DNA from: CAKOSP01 sp964369625
Lineage (GTDB): Bacteria; Bacillota_I; Bacilli_A; RF39; UBA660
Direction: 5' to 3'
NCBI GenBank assembly: GCA_964369625.1
Contig: CAYJFC010000001.1
Coordinates: forward strand, 18,921-82,920
Length of the DNA: 64,000 nt
Shown here: positions 8,658 to 16,539 of the stretch, piece by piece
Position numbering within the stretch: position 1 is the first letter of the stretch
Layout of the letters: each line of letters opens with the position of its first letter
The notes under the pieces: model-generated
What the model was told of the DNA's origin: nothing
Database searches by the model: none
The model's input: the letters and a program-made list of their open reading frames with translations, nothing else
Program-made: the position numbers and the translations under genes

Positions 8658-9420
8658 TTTTTTTGTAGATACACATGCACATGTGTTTTCAAAAACATAT
8701 GATAATATATTTGAAATTCTTGAAGAAGCACAAAATAATAACATTAACTATGTAATAAATTCTGGATATGATTATGTATCTAATAAAGAAGTATTAAGTT
8801 TAATTAATACACATGATAATATGTATGGTACTATTGGTATCCATCCATCAGAAGCTTCAAATTATATAAAAGAAGATATTACACATATTTTAAATAATAT
8901 ACAAAATAAAAAAATAGTAGCGATTGGAGAAATAGGCTTAGATTATTACTATACAAAAGAAAATAAAGAAGAACAAATTATGTTATTTGAACAATTATTA
9001 AAAATAGCAGAAGAAAATAATATACCAGTTGTAATTCATTCTAGAGAAGCAACAGAGGATACGCTTAAGATACTAAAAAAATATAAATGCGCTGGTGTTA
9101 TCCATTCTTTTTCTGGTTCACTTGAAACAGCAATGGAATATATTAAAATAGGTTATGCAATAGGGATTAATGGGGTAGTTACTTTTAAAAACAGTAAATT
9201 TAAAGAATATTTAAATAAAATCCCATTAGAAAACATTGTTTTGGAAACTGATTGTCCTTTTTTAACTCCATCTCCATTTAGAGGAAAACAAAACAGTCCT
9301 AAACATGTAAAGGAGATAGCAGATTTTGTAGCTAATATATACAATATTCCAGTATCTTCCTTAGCAAAAATAACCAATGAAAATGTACTTAGAATTTTTG
9401 ACAAGATACATAAATTATGA
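8650..9420 (+). CDS. tatD: TatD-family metal-dependent DNase
   Basis: A TIM-barrel metallo-hydrolase of 256 residues. Metal ligands are visible: DTHAH (residues 7-11), the Glu of GEIGLDYYY, the histidine of VIHSRE, the histidine of VIHSFSG and the Asp of ETDCPFLTP. TatD enzymes have 3'-5' exonuclease or D-aminoacyl-tRNA deacylase-like activity. It overlaps metG by eight bases (ATGAATAA), and the order metG-tatD-3D protein-rsmA is that of Bacillus (metS-yabD-yabE-ksgA), except that rnmV is absent here. Confidence 0.92.
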   Translation: MNNFFVDTHAHVFSKTYDNIFEILEEAQNNNINYVINSGYDYVSNKEVLSLINTHDNMYGTIGIHPSEASNYIKEDITHILNNIQNKKIVAIGEIGLDYYYTKENKEEQIMLFEQLLKIAEENNIPVVIHSREATEDTLKILKKYKCAGVIHSFSGSLETAMEYIKIGYAIGINGVVTFKNSKFKEYLNKIPLENIVLETDCPFLTPSPFRGKQNSPKHVKEIADFVANIYNIPVSSLAKITNENVLRIFDKIHKL

Positions 9421-9455
9421 TATCATTTAAACGTACATTTGAGGTGAAATGTAAA

Positions 9456-9980
9456 ATGAAATTATTAAATAAAATCGTAAGGTCAATGTTAGTTATAACA
9501 ATTGTAATAGCAGCTGCAACAAGTGCTAGTTCATTTGAATCTAACTATGAGAACACAAATATAAATAAAACAGTAAACTTATCTACTATGGCTATGAAAA
9601 TAGTGGAAAATGAAGAAGAAAGATTATATACCCCGCTTAGCACTTTATCTGGGGAATTAACAGGATATGTATATAATTGTCCATTATGTACAGGTAGACT
9701 TGCATGTATGAGTTCACTTGATTTATCTAATGGAACTACAACTTATAATGATGAAACATATGGAGATGTTAAAATAGTAGCATCGTCTAAAAATTTACCT
9801 TGTGGAACAATATTGTCTATTACTTCTAGTAGAATAAGTAGTGAGGCAACTACGGCAATAGTGCTAGATAGAGGCGTTCTAGGAAATGATTTAGACCTTC
9901 TAGTAGATACTATGGAAACAGCACTTACTACAGTAGGTAGAAGTAATATAACATATAATGTATTAAGGAGTGGATGGTAA
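9456..9980 (+). CDS. Secreted 3D-domain protein (YabE-like)
   Basis: The protein starts with a signal peptide (residues 1-27, LVITIVIAAATSASS) and ends with a 3D domain, the double-psi beta barrel of cell-wall-active transglycosylases such as Rpf and MltA relatives. Its aspartates are in VLDRG and NDLDLLVD near residues 138-150, and GTILSI is the conserved core strand. ATG 9456 is chosen because GAGGTG (9441-9446) and the signal peptide begin there; an in-frame ATG at 9417 overlapping tatD has no site. At 174 residues it lacks the G5 and DUF348 domains of Bacillus YabE, so it is a minimal form. Confidence 0.8.
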   Translation: MKLLNKIVRSMLVITIVIAAATSASSFESNYENTNINKTVNLSTMAMKIVENEEERLYTPLSTLSGELTGYVYNCPLCTGRLACMSSLDLSNGTTTYNDETYGDVKIVASSKNLPCGTILSITSSRISSEATTAIVLDRGVLGNDLDLLVDTMETALTTVGRSNITYNVLRSGW

Positions 9981-10768
9981 CATCCTTTTTAATTATGAAA
10001 GCAAAGAAACAATATGGACAAAATTTTTTAATTGATGAAAAAGTATTAGAAGAAATATCTAATGCTGTTTTTGCAACTGAAAAAGATTTAATAATTGAGA
10101 TAGGTCCTGGAAGAGGAGCTTTAACTAAAAAATTACTAGAAAAAGGATCTAAGGTAATAGCATATGAAATAGATACAGATTTAATACCGTGGTTAAATAA
10201 ATTGGATAATGGAAAATTGCAGGTAATATATAAAGATGTACTAAAAAGTGATATAAAAGAAGATATAAAAAACATCGAATATGAAAACATTTATATTGTA
10301 GGTAATTTACCATATTATATTACAACTCCAATAATTGAATTTATTACAAAATCTAATATTAAATTTAAATCATTAGTAACAATGGTTCAAAAAGAAGTTG
10401 CGGATAGATTTACAGCGGTTCCTAAAACTAAAAATTATGGATATTTCACATTATATTTAAAACATTATTACGATAGTGAAAAAATAATAAATGTTGGAAA
10501 AGAGGCTTTTAATCCTGCTCCAAAAGTACTTAGTGCAGTAGTAAAATTTATTCCTAAAGCCAAGAAAAAAATAAATGAAGAAAAATATTTTGCTTTCTTA
10601 AAAGAATGCTTTAAAGAAAAAAGGAAAACACTAAGAAATAATTTGAAAAATTACAATTTTGAAGAAGTAAAAAAAATACTTAGTAAATACAATTTACCTG
10701 AATCAGTTAGATCAGAAGAATTACCAGAAGAAGTATTTTATGATATATATAATGAAATAATTAGTTAA
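9974..10768 (+). CDS. rsmA: 16S rRNA (A1518/A1519-N6) dimethyltransferase
   Basis: RsmA/KsgA dimethylates two adjacent adenines in helix 45 of 16S rRNA late in small-subunit assembly. Motifs seen: QNFLID near the N-terminus, the AdoMet loop IEIGPGRGALTKKL, and the catalytic GNLPYYITTP. The C-terminal helical domain is complete. ATG 9974 is listed because it is the only candidate with an upstream AAGGAG (9965-9970, three bases away) and it overlaps the preceding gene. ATG 9995, giving an N-terminus that starts just before KKQYGQNF, is an equally natural protein start. A terminator overlaps the stop. Confidence 0.93.
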   Translation: MVTSFLIMKAKKQYGQNFLIDEKVLEEISNAVFATEKDLIIEIGPGRGALTKKLLEKGSKVIAYEIDTDLIPWLNKLDNGKLQVIYKDVLKSDIKEDIKNIEYENIYIVGNLPYYITTPIIEFITKSNIKFKSLVTMVQKEVADRFTAVPKTKNYGYFTLYLKHYYDSEKIINVGKEAFNPAPKVLSAVVKFIPKAKKKINEEKYFAFLKECFKEKRKTLRNNLKNYNFEEVKKILSKYNLPESVRSEELPEEVFYDIYNEIIS

Positions 10769-10783
10769 TAACTAATTTTTTTT
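10760..10783 (+). terminator. Terminator after rsmA
   Basis: Perfect ATTAGTT/AACTAAT stem with an AAT loop and eight T residues; it contains the rsmA stop codon and separates yabG from the metG operon. Confidence 0.8.
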
Positions 10784-10804
10784 ATGTCATAAATATAGTT
10801 AAAA

Positions 10805-10817
10805 CATACAATATAAT
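10805..10817 (+). promoter_or_regulatory. Candidate yabG promoter (-10 region)
   Basis: CATACAATA (10805-10813) matches the sigma-K -10 consensus CATAnnnTA, and a TATAAT overlaps it at 10812-10817. yabG is sigma-K-dependent in Bacillus. No AC dinucleotide at the sigma-K -35 spacing is visible, so the assignment is tentative. Confidence 0.35.
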
Positions 10818-10820
10818 GTG

Positions 10821-11591
10821 ATGAATATGGAAATAAAAAAAGGTGACTTAGTAACTAGAGAAAGCTATGATAATGATACTATATTTAAAGTAATTAATAT
10901 AAAAGATGGAATGTACTATTTAAAAGGAATTGAAGCAAGACTTTATGCAAATAGTGAAGTTATAGATTTAAATATTGTAAACGATTATGTAGAAGAATTA
11001 GATGAAGATAGAGGTGAAATAAAAATAGTAGATGACTATTTTTATTTACCTGCTAAAATTTTGCATATAGATGGAGATACTGAGTATTTAAATAGGTGTT
11101 TGAAATTTTATAAAAAATTAGGTTTATATTCAATAGGAAAAAGAATTAAGGAAGATAACATATATGAACAAATAAAAGAACTATTAGAAGAATATAAACC
11201 TGATATAGTCATTATTACTGGACATGATGCATATTATAGAAAAAAAGGGGATACAAAAAACATAAAAAATTATAAAAATTCTTCTAATTTTATTAAAGCA
11301 ATAAAAGTAGCTAGGAAATATGAAAAAAGCCATGAAAAATTAGTAATTATAGCTGGAGCGTGTCAAAGTTACTATGAAGAACTAATAAAAGCAGGAGCAA
11401 ATTTTGCATCTAGTCCAAAAAGAGTTAATATACATGCTTTGGATCCAGCTATCATAGCATCAACAATAGCATTAACAGAGCGCAGTGAAAAAATAGATTT
11501 AATAACTCTACTAGAAAAAACAAAATATGGTTCAAAAGGAATGGGTGGTATAATAACAAATGGTTTTATGTATGTAGGATATCCCAGATAG
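10821..11591 (+). CDS. yabG: Sporulation-specific cysteine protease YabG
   Basis: YabG processes spore coat proteins (and SleC/CspB in clostridia) late in sporulation. The N-terminus has the family pattern EIKKGDLVTRESYDNDTIFKV. The core carries the conserved ILHIDGD, VIITGHDAYY (candidate catalytic His), IIAGACQSYYEELIKAGANFASSP (candidate Cys) and NIHALDP blocks. Length, 256 residues, is somewhat below that of Bacillus. No ribosome binding site precedes any of the clustered GTG/ATG codons at 10818, 10821 and 10827, and the promoter-like element ends at 10817, so the mRNA may be leaderless. veg follows after seven bases. Confidence 0.9.
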   Translation: MNMEIKKGDLVTRESYDNDTIFKVINIKDGMYYLKGIEARLYANSEVIDLNIVNDYVEELDEDRGEIKIVDDYFYLPAKILHIDGDTEYLNRCLKFYKKLGLYSIGKRIKEDNIYEQIKELLEEYKPDIVIITGHDAYYRKKGDTKNIKNYKNSSNFIKAIKVARKYEKSHEKLVIIAGACQSYYEELIKAGANFASSPKRVNIHALDPAIIASTIALTERSEKIDLITLLEKTKYGSKGMGGIITNGFMYVGYPR

Positions 11592-11598
11592 GAGAATA

Positions 11599-11814
11599 AT
11601 GAATATTAATCATGTAAAACAAGAAATAGAATTAAAAATAGGTAAAGATGTTCAAATTATTGTATATGGTATGAGAAATAAAACAAGTACATATGTGGGA
11701 AAAATAAAAACAGTTTATCCAAATATATTTACATTGCAAACGGGTATTGGAGAAAAATCTTTTTCTTTCGCAGATGTATGCACAGGAGATGTTAAAATAA
11801 AATATTTAAGTTAA
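11599..11814 (+). CDS. veg: Veg protein
   Basis: A 71-residue protein of the Veg family (DUF1021), abundant in Bacillus and linked to spore outgrowth and biofilm control through SinR. The pattern of an SH3-like barrel is visible: GKDVQIIVYG, TSTYVGKIKTVYPNIFTLQ, SFSFADVCTGDV. It follows yabG by seven bases with AGGAGAAT in between, the Bacillus order yabG-veg. Confidence 0.88.
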   Translation: MNINHVKQEIELKIGKDVQIIVYGMRNKTSTYVGKIKTVYPNIFTLQTGIGEKSFSFADVCTGDVKIKYLS

Positions 11815-11820
11815 AAAGAC

Positions 11821-11849
11821 TTGCTTATTATATATATATGATTTACAAT
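11821..11849 (+). promoter_or_regulatory. Promoter of spoVG
   Basis: TTGCTT (11821-11826), 17-base spacer, TACAAT (11844-11849). This is a sigma-A-type promoter; no sigma-H-like AGGA/GAAT pair is seen although spoVG is sigma-H-dependent in Bacillus. Confidence 0.6.
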
Positions 11850-11883
11850 AGACTTATAGAAAGCTTAAAGGAGAGTGGAAAAG

Positions 11884-12138
11884 ATGGAAATTACATCAGT
11901 AAAAGTTTTCAAATCTGAAAGGGAAGGTTCACGTGTTAAGGGTTATGCAACTGTAACAATTGATGATTGTTTAATGATACATAACATAAGAATTATCGAA
12001 GGAACTGAAAAAATGATTATAGCGATGCCAAGTCGTAAAGTAAGTGAGGATAGACATGAAGATGTTGTTCATCCTTTAAATTCAGAAACAAGAAATTTGT
12101 TTGTAGAAAAAATATTAGAAGAATATAATAAGAATTAA
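11884..12138 (+). CDS. spoVG: SpoVG regulator
   Basis: SpoVG is a small nucleic-acid-binding regulator involved in septation, sporulation and virulence control. The 84-residue sequence follows the family closely: MEITSVKVF, GYATVTIDDCLMIHNIRIIEG, MIIAMPSRKV, DVVHPLNSETR. ATG 11884 is selected over the GTG at 11875 because homologues start with MEVT/MEIT and AAAGGAG (11867-11872) has proper spacing only to the ATG. A strong terminator overlaps its 3' end. Confidence 0.95.
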   Translation: MEITSVKVFKSEREGSRVKGYATVTIDDCLMIHNIRIIEGTEKMIIAMPSRKVSEDRHEDVVHPLNSETRNLFVEKILEEYNKN

Positions 12139-12153
12139 TTATATTCTTTTTTT
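12120..12153 (+). terminator. Terminator of spoVG
   Basis: A perfect 10-base stem AGAATATAAT/ATTATATTCT (12120-12129, 12138-12147) with the stop codon at the loop end, followed by a T run. Confidence 0.82.
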
Positions 12154-12202
12154 GTGAATAAAAATTAAATAAAGGCATAAATTTTATTGAAAGGATATAG
12201 CT

Positions 12203-12484
12203 ATGAACGAAAAAATAAATCAAACAGTACATGAAATAAAAATGGTAGATAGAGCCTTTATAAATTTAACAGGAATTATAAAAATAATTAGCTTTAACGA
12301 TGAAGAATTTTTACTTGAATCAAATATGGGTAATATACATATTAAAGGTGAAACTTTAGAAGTTATAAAAATGGATACTTTGGATGGTAATGTAAAAATT
12401 AAAGGTCATATTAGTAATATAAATTATATAGAGAGCAAACAAAAAAATAAAGAAGAAAGTATAATGGCTAAATTATTTAGATAA
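12203..12484 (+). CDS. yabP: Sporulation protein YabP
   Basis: YabP is required with YabQ for spore cortex formation and is made in the mother cell under sigma-E in Bacillus. This 93-residue copy shows the YabP/YqfC-type repeated beta pattern: HEIKMVDRAFINLTGIIKIISFNDEEFLLESNMGNIHIKGETLEV. GAAAGGATAT precedes the ATG. A weak sigma-E-like CATAAATT lies upstream near 12175, without a convincing -35. Its stop shares TAATG with the next start. Confidence 0.88.
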   Translation: MNEKINQTVHEIKMVDRAFINLTGIIKIISFNDEEFLLESNMGNIHIKGETLEVIKMDTLDGNVKIKGHISNINYIESKQKNKEESIMAKLFR

Positions 12485-12771
12485 TGAACATTGATATTCA
12501 AATAATATGTATATTGTTTTCGCTTCTGTATGGAGTAATATACTACTTTGCTGCCCAAGTAAATAAAAAAATAATTTGTCATAAAAACAAAGTATTTCAA
12601 ATAATAGTTTCATTGTTATATTCAGTAAACAGTGTAATATTATATGCTATTATTTTATACAAAATAAATTATGGTATATTTCATATATATTTTCTTTTTA
12701 CAATTATTACAGGATATATAGTAGCATATGTATCCTGTAAATATATTGTCAAGCTAAAAAAAAGTTCTTGA
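12484..12771 (+). CDS. yabQ: Sporulation membrane protein YabQ
   Basis: A 95-residue protein with three membrane segments (residues about 5-23, 39-58 and 67-87), sitting between yabP and divIC exactly as yabQ does in Bacillus, where it is needed for cortex assembly. It is about half the length of the Bacillus protein, lacking the C-terminal cytosolic part. Sequence similarity alone would be weak; the order yabP-yabQ-divIC makes the call. Confidence 0.78.
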   Translation: MNIDIQIICILFSLLYGVIYYFAAQVNKKIICHKNKVFQIIVSLLYSVNSVILYAIILYKINYGIFHIYFLFTIITGYIVAYVSCKYIVKLKKSS

Positions 12772-12796
12772 TATTTTCATTTTTATGGAGTACTAT
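12768..12796 (+). promoter_or_regulatory. Promoter of divIC
   Basis: TTGATA (12768-12773), 17-base spacer, TACTAT (12791-12796). It separates the vegetative division gene from the sporulation genes upstream and fixes the divIC start downstream of it. Confidence 0.7.
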
Positions 12797-12820
12797 GTAT
12801 ATAGTATAAGGGTGAATATA

Positions 12821-13105
12821 TTGAAGACTAGTAGAAAAGAAAAAAAACGATTATTTATTATATCAAGTTTTATTTTAATACTTGTGGGTGTTTTAATAAC
12901 TAGTTCATATAGTGATTGGAAAGTAATACTAGAAAATAATAGTAAGACAATTGCTTTACAAGAAACATATGATGCTTTAATTGAGGAAGAAAGATCTTTA
13001 GAAAGTGAAGTAACAAAATTAAAAGATCCAGAATATGTTGCTAGATATGCAAAAGAAAAATATATGTATTCATCAGCTGGAGAAGTAATAATAAGAATGG
13101 ATTAA
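12821..13105 (+). CDS. divIC: Cell division protein DivIC (FtsB-like)
   Basis: A bitopic septal protein that forms the DivIB-DivIC-FtsL complex of the divisome. A basic cytosolic N-terminus is followed by a membrane segment (residues about 12-29) and a coiled coil (LQETYDALIEEERSLESEV), ending in the family's LKDPEYVARYAKEKYMYSSAGEVII. The start is TTG 12821 with AAGGGTGA (12808-12815) upstream; an in-frame ATG at 12785 is rejected because it falls inside the promoter. The 94-residue length is slightly short for the family. Confidence 0.9.
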   Translation: MKTSRKEKKRLFIISSFILILVGVLITSSYSDWKVILENNSKTIALQETYDALIEEERSLESEVTKLKDPEYVARYAKEKYMYSSAGEVIIRMD

Positions 13106-13120
13106 CCATTCTTATTTTTT
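13093..13120 (+). terminator. divIC terminator embedded in the clpP 3' end
   Basis: Perfect eight-base stem AAGAATGG/CCATTCTT (13093-13100, 13106-13113) followed by ATTTTTT. The five-base loop holds the overlapping stop codons of divIC and clpP, so the U tract is encoded by clpP codons. Confidence 0.75.
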
Positions 13121-13686
13121 ATTATTTCATCTATTAATCCATAAGCAAGCGCTTCATTAGAATTTAGAAAGTTATCTCTGTCGGTATCTTTTTCTATAAT
13201 GCTAATATTTTTATTAGTAACTTTACTTAAAATTGTATTGAGTTTTTCTCTCATTTTAATAATTCTTTCAGCAGCGATTTTTACATCGCTTGCTTGTCCT
13301 TGAGCGCCGCCTAAAGGTTGATGGATCATAACTTCAGTATTAGGTAAAACTTTTCTTTTACCATTTGTTCCAGTTGCTAGTAAAAAAGCACCCATACTAG
13401 CGCAGATACCTAATCCTATAGTATTTACATCTGATTTAATATAATTTACAGTATCATAAATCGCCATCCCTGCTGTAACAGATCCACCTGGGCTATTAAT
13501 ATAAATGTAAATGTCATCGTGACTAAGAGAGTCTAAATATAGAAGCTGACTCACTACTAAATTGCTGGTAACATCTGTTATCTCTTCGCAAATAAATATT
13601 ATTCTATCTTGAAGCATTCTAGAATATAAGTCAAATGCATATTCTTTATTATTACTTTTTTCTAATATTGTTGGTATTATGTTCAT
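13102..13686 (-). CDS. clpP: ATP-dependent Clp protease proteolytic subunit
   Basis: ClpP forms the 14-subunit barrel that degrades substrates fed by ClpX or ClpC. The triad is Ser97 in ICASMGAFLL, His122 in MIHQPLGG and Asp171. The Ser is set in the usual sequence, and INSPGGSVTAGMAIYD is the oxyanion/handle region. Length 194 is normal. AGGAG (13696-13700 on the minus strand) precedes the ATG. The gene is convergent with divIC and overlaps it by four bases. No CtsR heptad operator (GGTCAAA repeats) is visible upstream. Confidence 0.97.
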   Translation of the reverse strand: MNIIPTILEKSNNKEYAFDLYSRMLQDRIIFICEEITDVTSNLVVSQLLYLDSLSHDDIYIYINSPGGSVTAGMAIYDTVNYIKSDVNTIGLGICASMGAFLLATGTNGKRKVLPNTEVMIHQPLGGAQGQASDVKIAAERIIKMREKLNTILSKVTNKNISIIEKDTDRDNFLNSNEALAYGLIDEIIKNKNG

Positions 13687-13763
13687 TTGTTAATCTCCTA
13701 TAAATATAATAGTAAAATAATAAAAAAATTATTCATAATTTTACATTTTTAATTAAAAAATAT

Positions 13764-13792
13764 TTAAGAATATAATACATATATGATATAAT
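13764..13792 (+). promoter_or_regulatory. Promoter of the nucleoside kinase-gap unit
   Basis: TATAAT at 13787-13792 with a partial -35 TTAAGA (13764-13769) at 17-base spacing, 19 bases before the ribosome binding site AAAGGGG. Confidence 0.5.
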
Positions 13793-13816
13793 GTAAAAGA
13801 ATAAAGGGGTTTTTAT

Positions 13817-15460
13817 ATGGATAAAATTAAAGTTACATATAATGATGACACAAAAGAATTTGAAAAAGGAACGTCTTATAAAGATATATGCTCTTCTTTT
13901 AATGTGTTAAATAATACAATTGCGGTAAAAGTTGATAACGATGTTAAAGAATTAATCGAAACACCAGAAATAGATGTTGAAATAGTCACTCTTGACGCCA
14001 TATCAATGGAAGGTAGAGTTATATATAAATCAGGACTTAAATTTATATTTGAGGTAGCTGTTAAAGAACTATATCCACAAGCTTGTGTTACATATGAACA
14101 TAGTGTACCTCTAGGAATGCTTACAACTATAGTATCAGATAAGATGTTTAATCAATCTGATATTGATAAAATTGGGACTAAAATGAAAGAAATTATAGAA
14201 AAAGACATACCAATTAAAAAGATAAGTGTTCATAAAAAGGAAGCATTGAAATTTTTTAATCAAAAAAAACAATTTGAAAAAGCAGATAACATAGCCAATA
14301 TATCTGATAAAATAATTACTATTTATGAATTAAATGGACATCATAATTATTTTTATTCTGATATGCCACATTCTACAAATATTATTAATAAATATGAAAT
14401 AGTTAATTTAGGAAACAATAAAATAATATTTATATTACCATCAAGTAAATTAAAAGGTCAGATTCCAAATTATATTCATCATGCAGGGATTATTGATGCG
14501 TTTATTGAAAGTAAAGAGTGGATATTAAAACAAAAAATGCAGTATGTCACAAATTTAAATGTAAATGTTGGAAATGGTAGAATAAAGAGTTTTATGAAGT
14601 CTAACGAAATAGTTTTTAACTTAAGTTTGTTTAGAGCTGCAACTCATATAATGGAAAACAAAAATATTAAATTTATAATGGTGGCAGGCCCATCTTCAAG
14701 TGGTAAAACAACATCAACTTCAAAGTTAGCTACATTACTTAATTCTTTAGGGTATGACACTATAAAAATTAGTACAGATGATTACTTTGTAGACAGAGAT
14801 GATACTCCATTAGATGAAAATGGGGAATTCAATTTTGAGGCTCTTCAGGCAATAGATTTAGATTATTTAAATAATGATTTAAAAAAATTACTTAATAAAG
14901 AACCTATAAAAATGCCAGTGTATAATTTTATAACAGGCAAAAAAGAAATGGGTAACCAAACTACTATTTTAAAAGAAAATAGTATAATATTAATTGAAGG
15001 ATTACATGCCTTAAATGACGAACTAACACCGCAAATAGATTCCAAATTAAAATACAAAATATATTTAAGTCCATTTATGCCATTAAGTATAGATAGACAT
15101 AATTATATATCATCTATTGATTTAAGACTTTTAAGAAGAATAGTAAGGGATAATAGAACAAGAGGATACGGAGTGGCAACAACAATACATAATTGGAAAG
15201 TTGTAAGAAGTGGTGAAGAAAAATACATATTCCCGTATATTCATCAAGCGGATATTATCATAAATACTTCACTAATTTATGAAATAGGAGTATTAAAAGT
15301 ATATATAGAGCCACTACTTCTTAGCATAGGGGTAAATTCACCTTACTACTCTGAAGCAAAAAGATTGTTACGTTTCTTAAAACAATTTTTTGCAATACCT
15401 AGTGAATATGTACCAAAAGATTCGATAGTTAGAGAATTTATAGGAGGAAACGATGATTAG
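13817..15460 (+). CDS. TGS/ThrRS-like domain fused to a uridine kinase-like nucleoside kinase
   Basis: The 547-residue protein has three parts. Residues 1-60 form a TGS-type ubiquitin-like fold (KIKVTYNDDTKEFEKGTSYKDI). Residues 65-260 resemble the second N-terminal domain of threonyl-tRNA synthetase, including the HSVPLG segment. From about residue 285 a P-loop uridine/phosphoribulokinase-type kinase begins (GPSSSGKTTSTSKL, then STDDYFVDRDDTPLDENGEFNFE). Such fusions are annotated as nucleoside kinases in low-GC Bacillota; the substrate is probably uridine or cytidine but unproven. Its stop overlaps the gap start by eight bases (ATGATTAG). Confidence 0.85.
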   Translation: MDKIKVTYNDDTKEFEKGTSYKDICSSFNVLNNTIAVKVDNDVKELIETPEIDVEIVTLDAISMEGRVIYKSGLKFIFEVAVKELYPQACVTYEHSVPLGMLTTIVSDKMFNQSDIDKIGTKMKEIIEKDIPIKKISVHKKEALKFFNQKKQFEKADNIANISDKIITIYELNGHHNYFYSDMPHSTNIINKYEIVNLGNNKIIFILPSSKLKGQIPNYIHHAGIIDAFIESKEWILKQKMQYVTNLNVNVGNGRIKSFMKSNEIVFNLSLFRAATHIMENKNIKFIMVAGPSSSGKTTSTSKLATLLNSLGYDTIKISTDDYFVDRDDTPLDENGEFNFEALQAIDLDYLNNDLKKLLNKEPIKMPVYNFITGKKEMGNQTTILKENSIILIEGLHALNDELTPQIDSKLKYKIYLSPFMPLSIDRHNYISSIDLRLLRRIVRDNRTRGYGVATTIHNWKVVRSGEEKYIFPYIHQADIIINTSLIYEIGVLKVYIEPLLLSIGVNSPYYSEAKRLLRFLKQFFAIPSEYVPKDSIVREFIGGNDD

Positions 15461-16460
15461 AGCAGCAATTAACGGATTTGGAAGAATAGGAAGATTAGCA
15501 TTTAAAGAGATGATCACTAATAAAGATTTTGATATAATTGCTATTAATTCAGTTGGTTCACCAGAGGAATTTGCATTTTTATTAAAATATGATTCATCTT
15601 TTGGACCTTTTCATCCAGATGATATTTCATTTGATTCAAATAATATAATAATTAAAGGCATAAAAAAAATAAAAGTATTATGCGAAATGGATCCAGAAAA
15701 ATTACCATGGAAAGAATTAAATGTTGATGTTGTTTTGGAATGTACAGGAGTATTTACTAAAAAAGAAGATTTGTTAAAACATGTAACTGCAGGTGCAAAA
15801 AAAGTAGTATTATCAGCACCTGGAAAAGATGAAATGAAGACAGTAGTATATAATGTAAATGATGATATATTAACAAATGAAGATAATGTAATATCAGCTG
15901 CATCATGTACCACTAATTGCTTAGCGCCTGTGCTGAAAATAATAAATGATAATATAGGAATAGAAAAAGGCTTAATGACTACGGTGCATGCATATACCTC
16001 AGATCAAATGGTTCTTGATGGAGCACATAAGGCTGGAATAAAAGCTAGAAGAGGAAGAAGTGCATCTGAAAATATAGTTCCTGCTTCTACCGGAGCGGCA
16101 AAAGCTATTGGGTTAGTAATTCCTGAACTGTTAGGAAAAATGGATGGTACTAGTTTAAGAGTTCCAGTTCCTGTAGGTTCTATTATAGATGTGACATTAG
16201 AACTTTCTAAAAATACTACAGTAGATGAAATAAATAAATTGTTTGAATTAAATCAAAATGAAACAATAAAATTTACGATGGATCCAATTGTGTCTAAAGA
16301 TATAGTAGGTTCAAAGTATGGATCTATAGTAGATGGTTTGTCAACATCTATATTAGAAGTAGATAATAAACAACTTGTCAAAATATTATCGTGGTATGAT
16401 AATGAGACAGGATATACTGCTCAAATGATAAGAACAGTCAAAAAATTATTTGAAATATGA
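15453..16460 (+). CDS. gap: Glyceraldehyde-3-phosphate dehydrogenase, type I
   Basis: Converts glyceraldehyde-3-phosphate to 1,3-bisphosphoglycerate. The 335-residue chain has the Rossmann start INGFGRIGR, catalytic Cys152 in SAASCTTNC, the following HAYTSDQ with catalytic His, and WYDNETGY near the C-terminus. The position that is Asp in NAD-specific enzymes (in the AIND segment) is Ser33 here (AINS), as some NADP-using GapB enzymes also lose that Asp. It is translationally coupled to the kinase upstream and ends at a terminator before pgk. Confidence 0.95.
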   Translation: MIRAAINGFGRIGRLAFKEMITNKDFDIIAINSVGSPEEFAFLLKYDSSFGPFHPDDISFDSNNIIIKGIKKIKVLCEMDPEKLPWKELNVDVVLECTGVFTKKEDLLKHVTAGAKKVVLSAPGKDEMKTVVYNVNDDILTNEDNVISAASCTTNCLAPVLKIINDNIGIEKGLMTTVHAYTSDQMVLDGAHKAGIKARRGRSASENIVPASTGAAKAIGLVIPELLGKMDGTSLRVPVPVGSIIDVTLELSKNTTVDEINKLFELNQNETIKFTMDPIVSKDIVGSKYGSIVDGLSTSILEVDNKQLVKILSWYDNETGYTAQMIRTVKKLFEI

Positions 16461-16466
16461 TAAATA

Positions 16467-16488
16467 GAGTTACTAAAAGTAACTTTTT
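16467..16488 (+). terminator. Terminator of gap
   Basis: AGTTACT/AGTAACT stem with AAA loop (16468-16484) and T(5). Confidence 0.75.
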
Positions 16489-16491
16489 ATT

Positions 16492-16520
16492 TTGATAATA
16501 TAATTAATATAAGGTATAAT
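16492..16520 (+). promoter_or_regulatory. Promoter of pgk
   Basis: TTGATA (16492-16497), 17-base spacer, TATAAT (16515-16520). It starts just after the gap terminator, so pgk-tpiA is a separate transcription unit. Confidence 0.75.
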
Positions 16521-16539
16521 TATAATAGGAGATGTACTA

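Noticed and set aside
12785..12820. divIC starting at ATG 12785
   Set aside because: The codon lies between the -35 and -10 of the divIC promoter, upstream of the transcription start.
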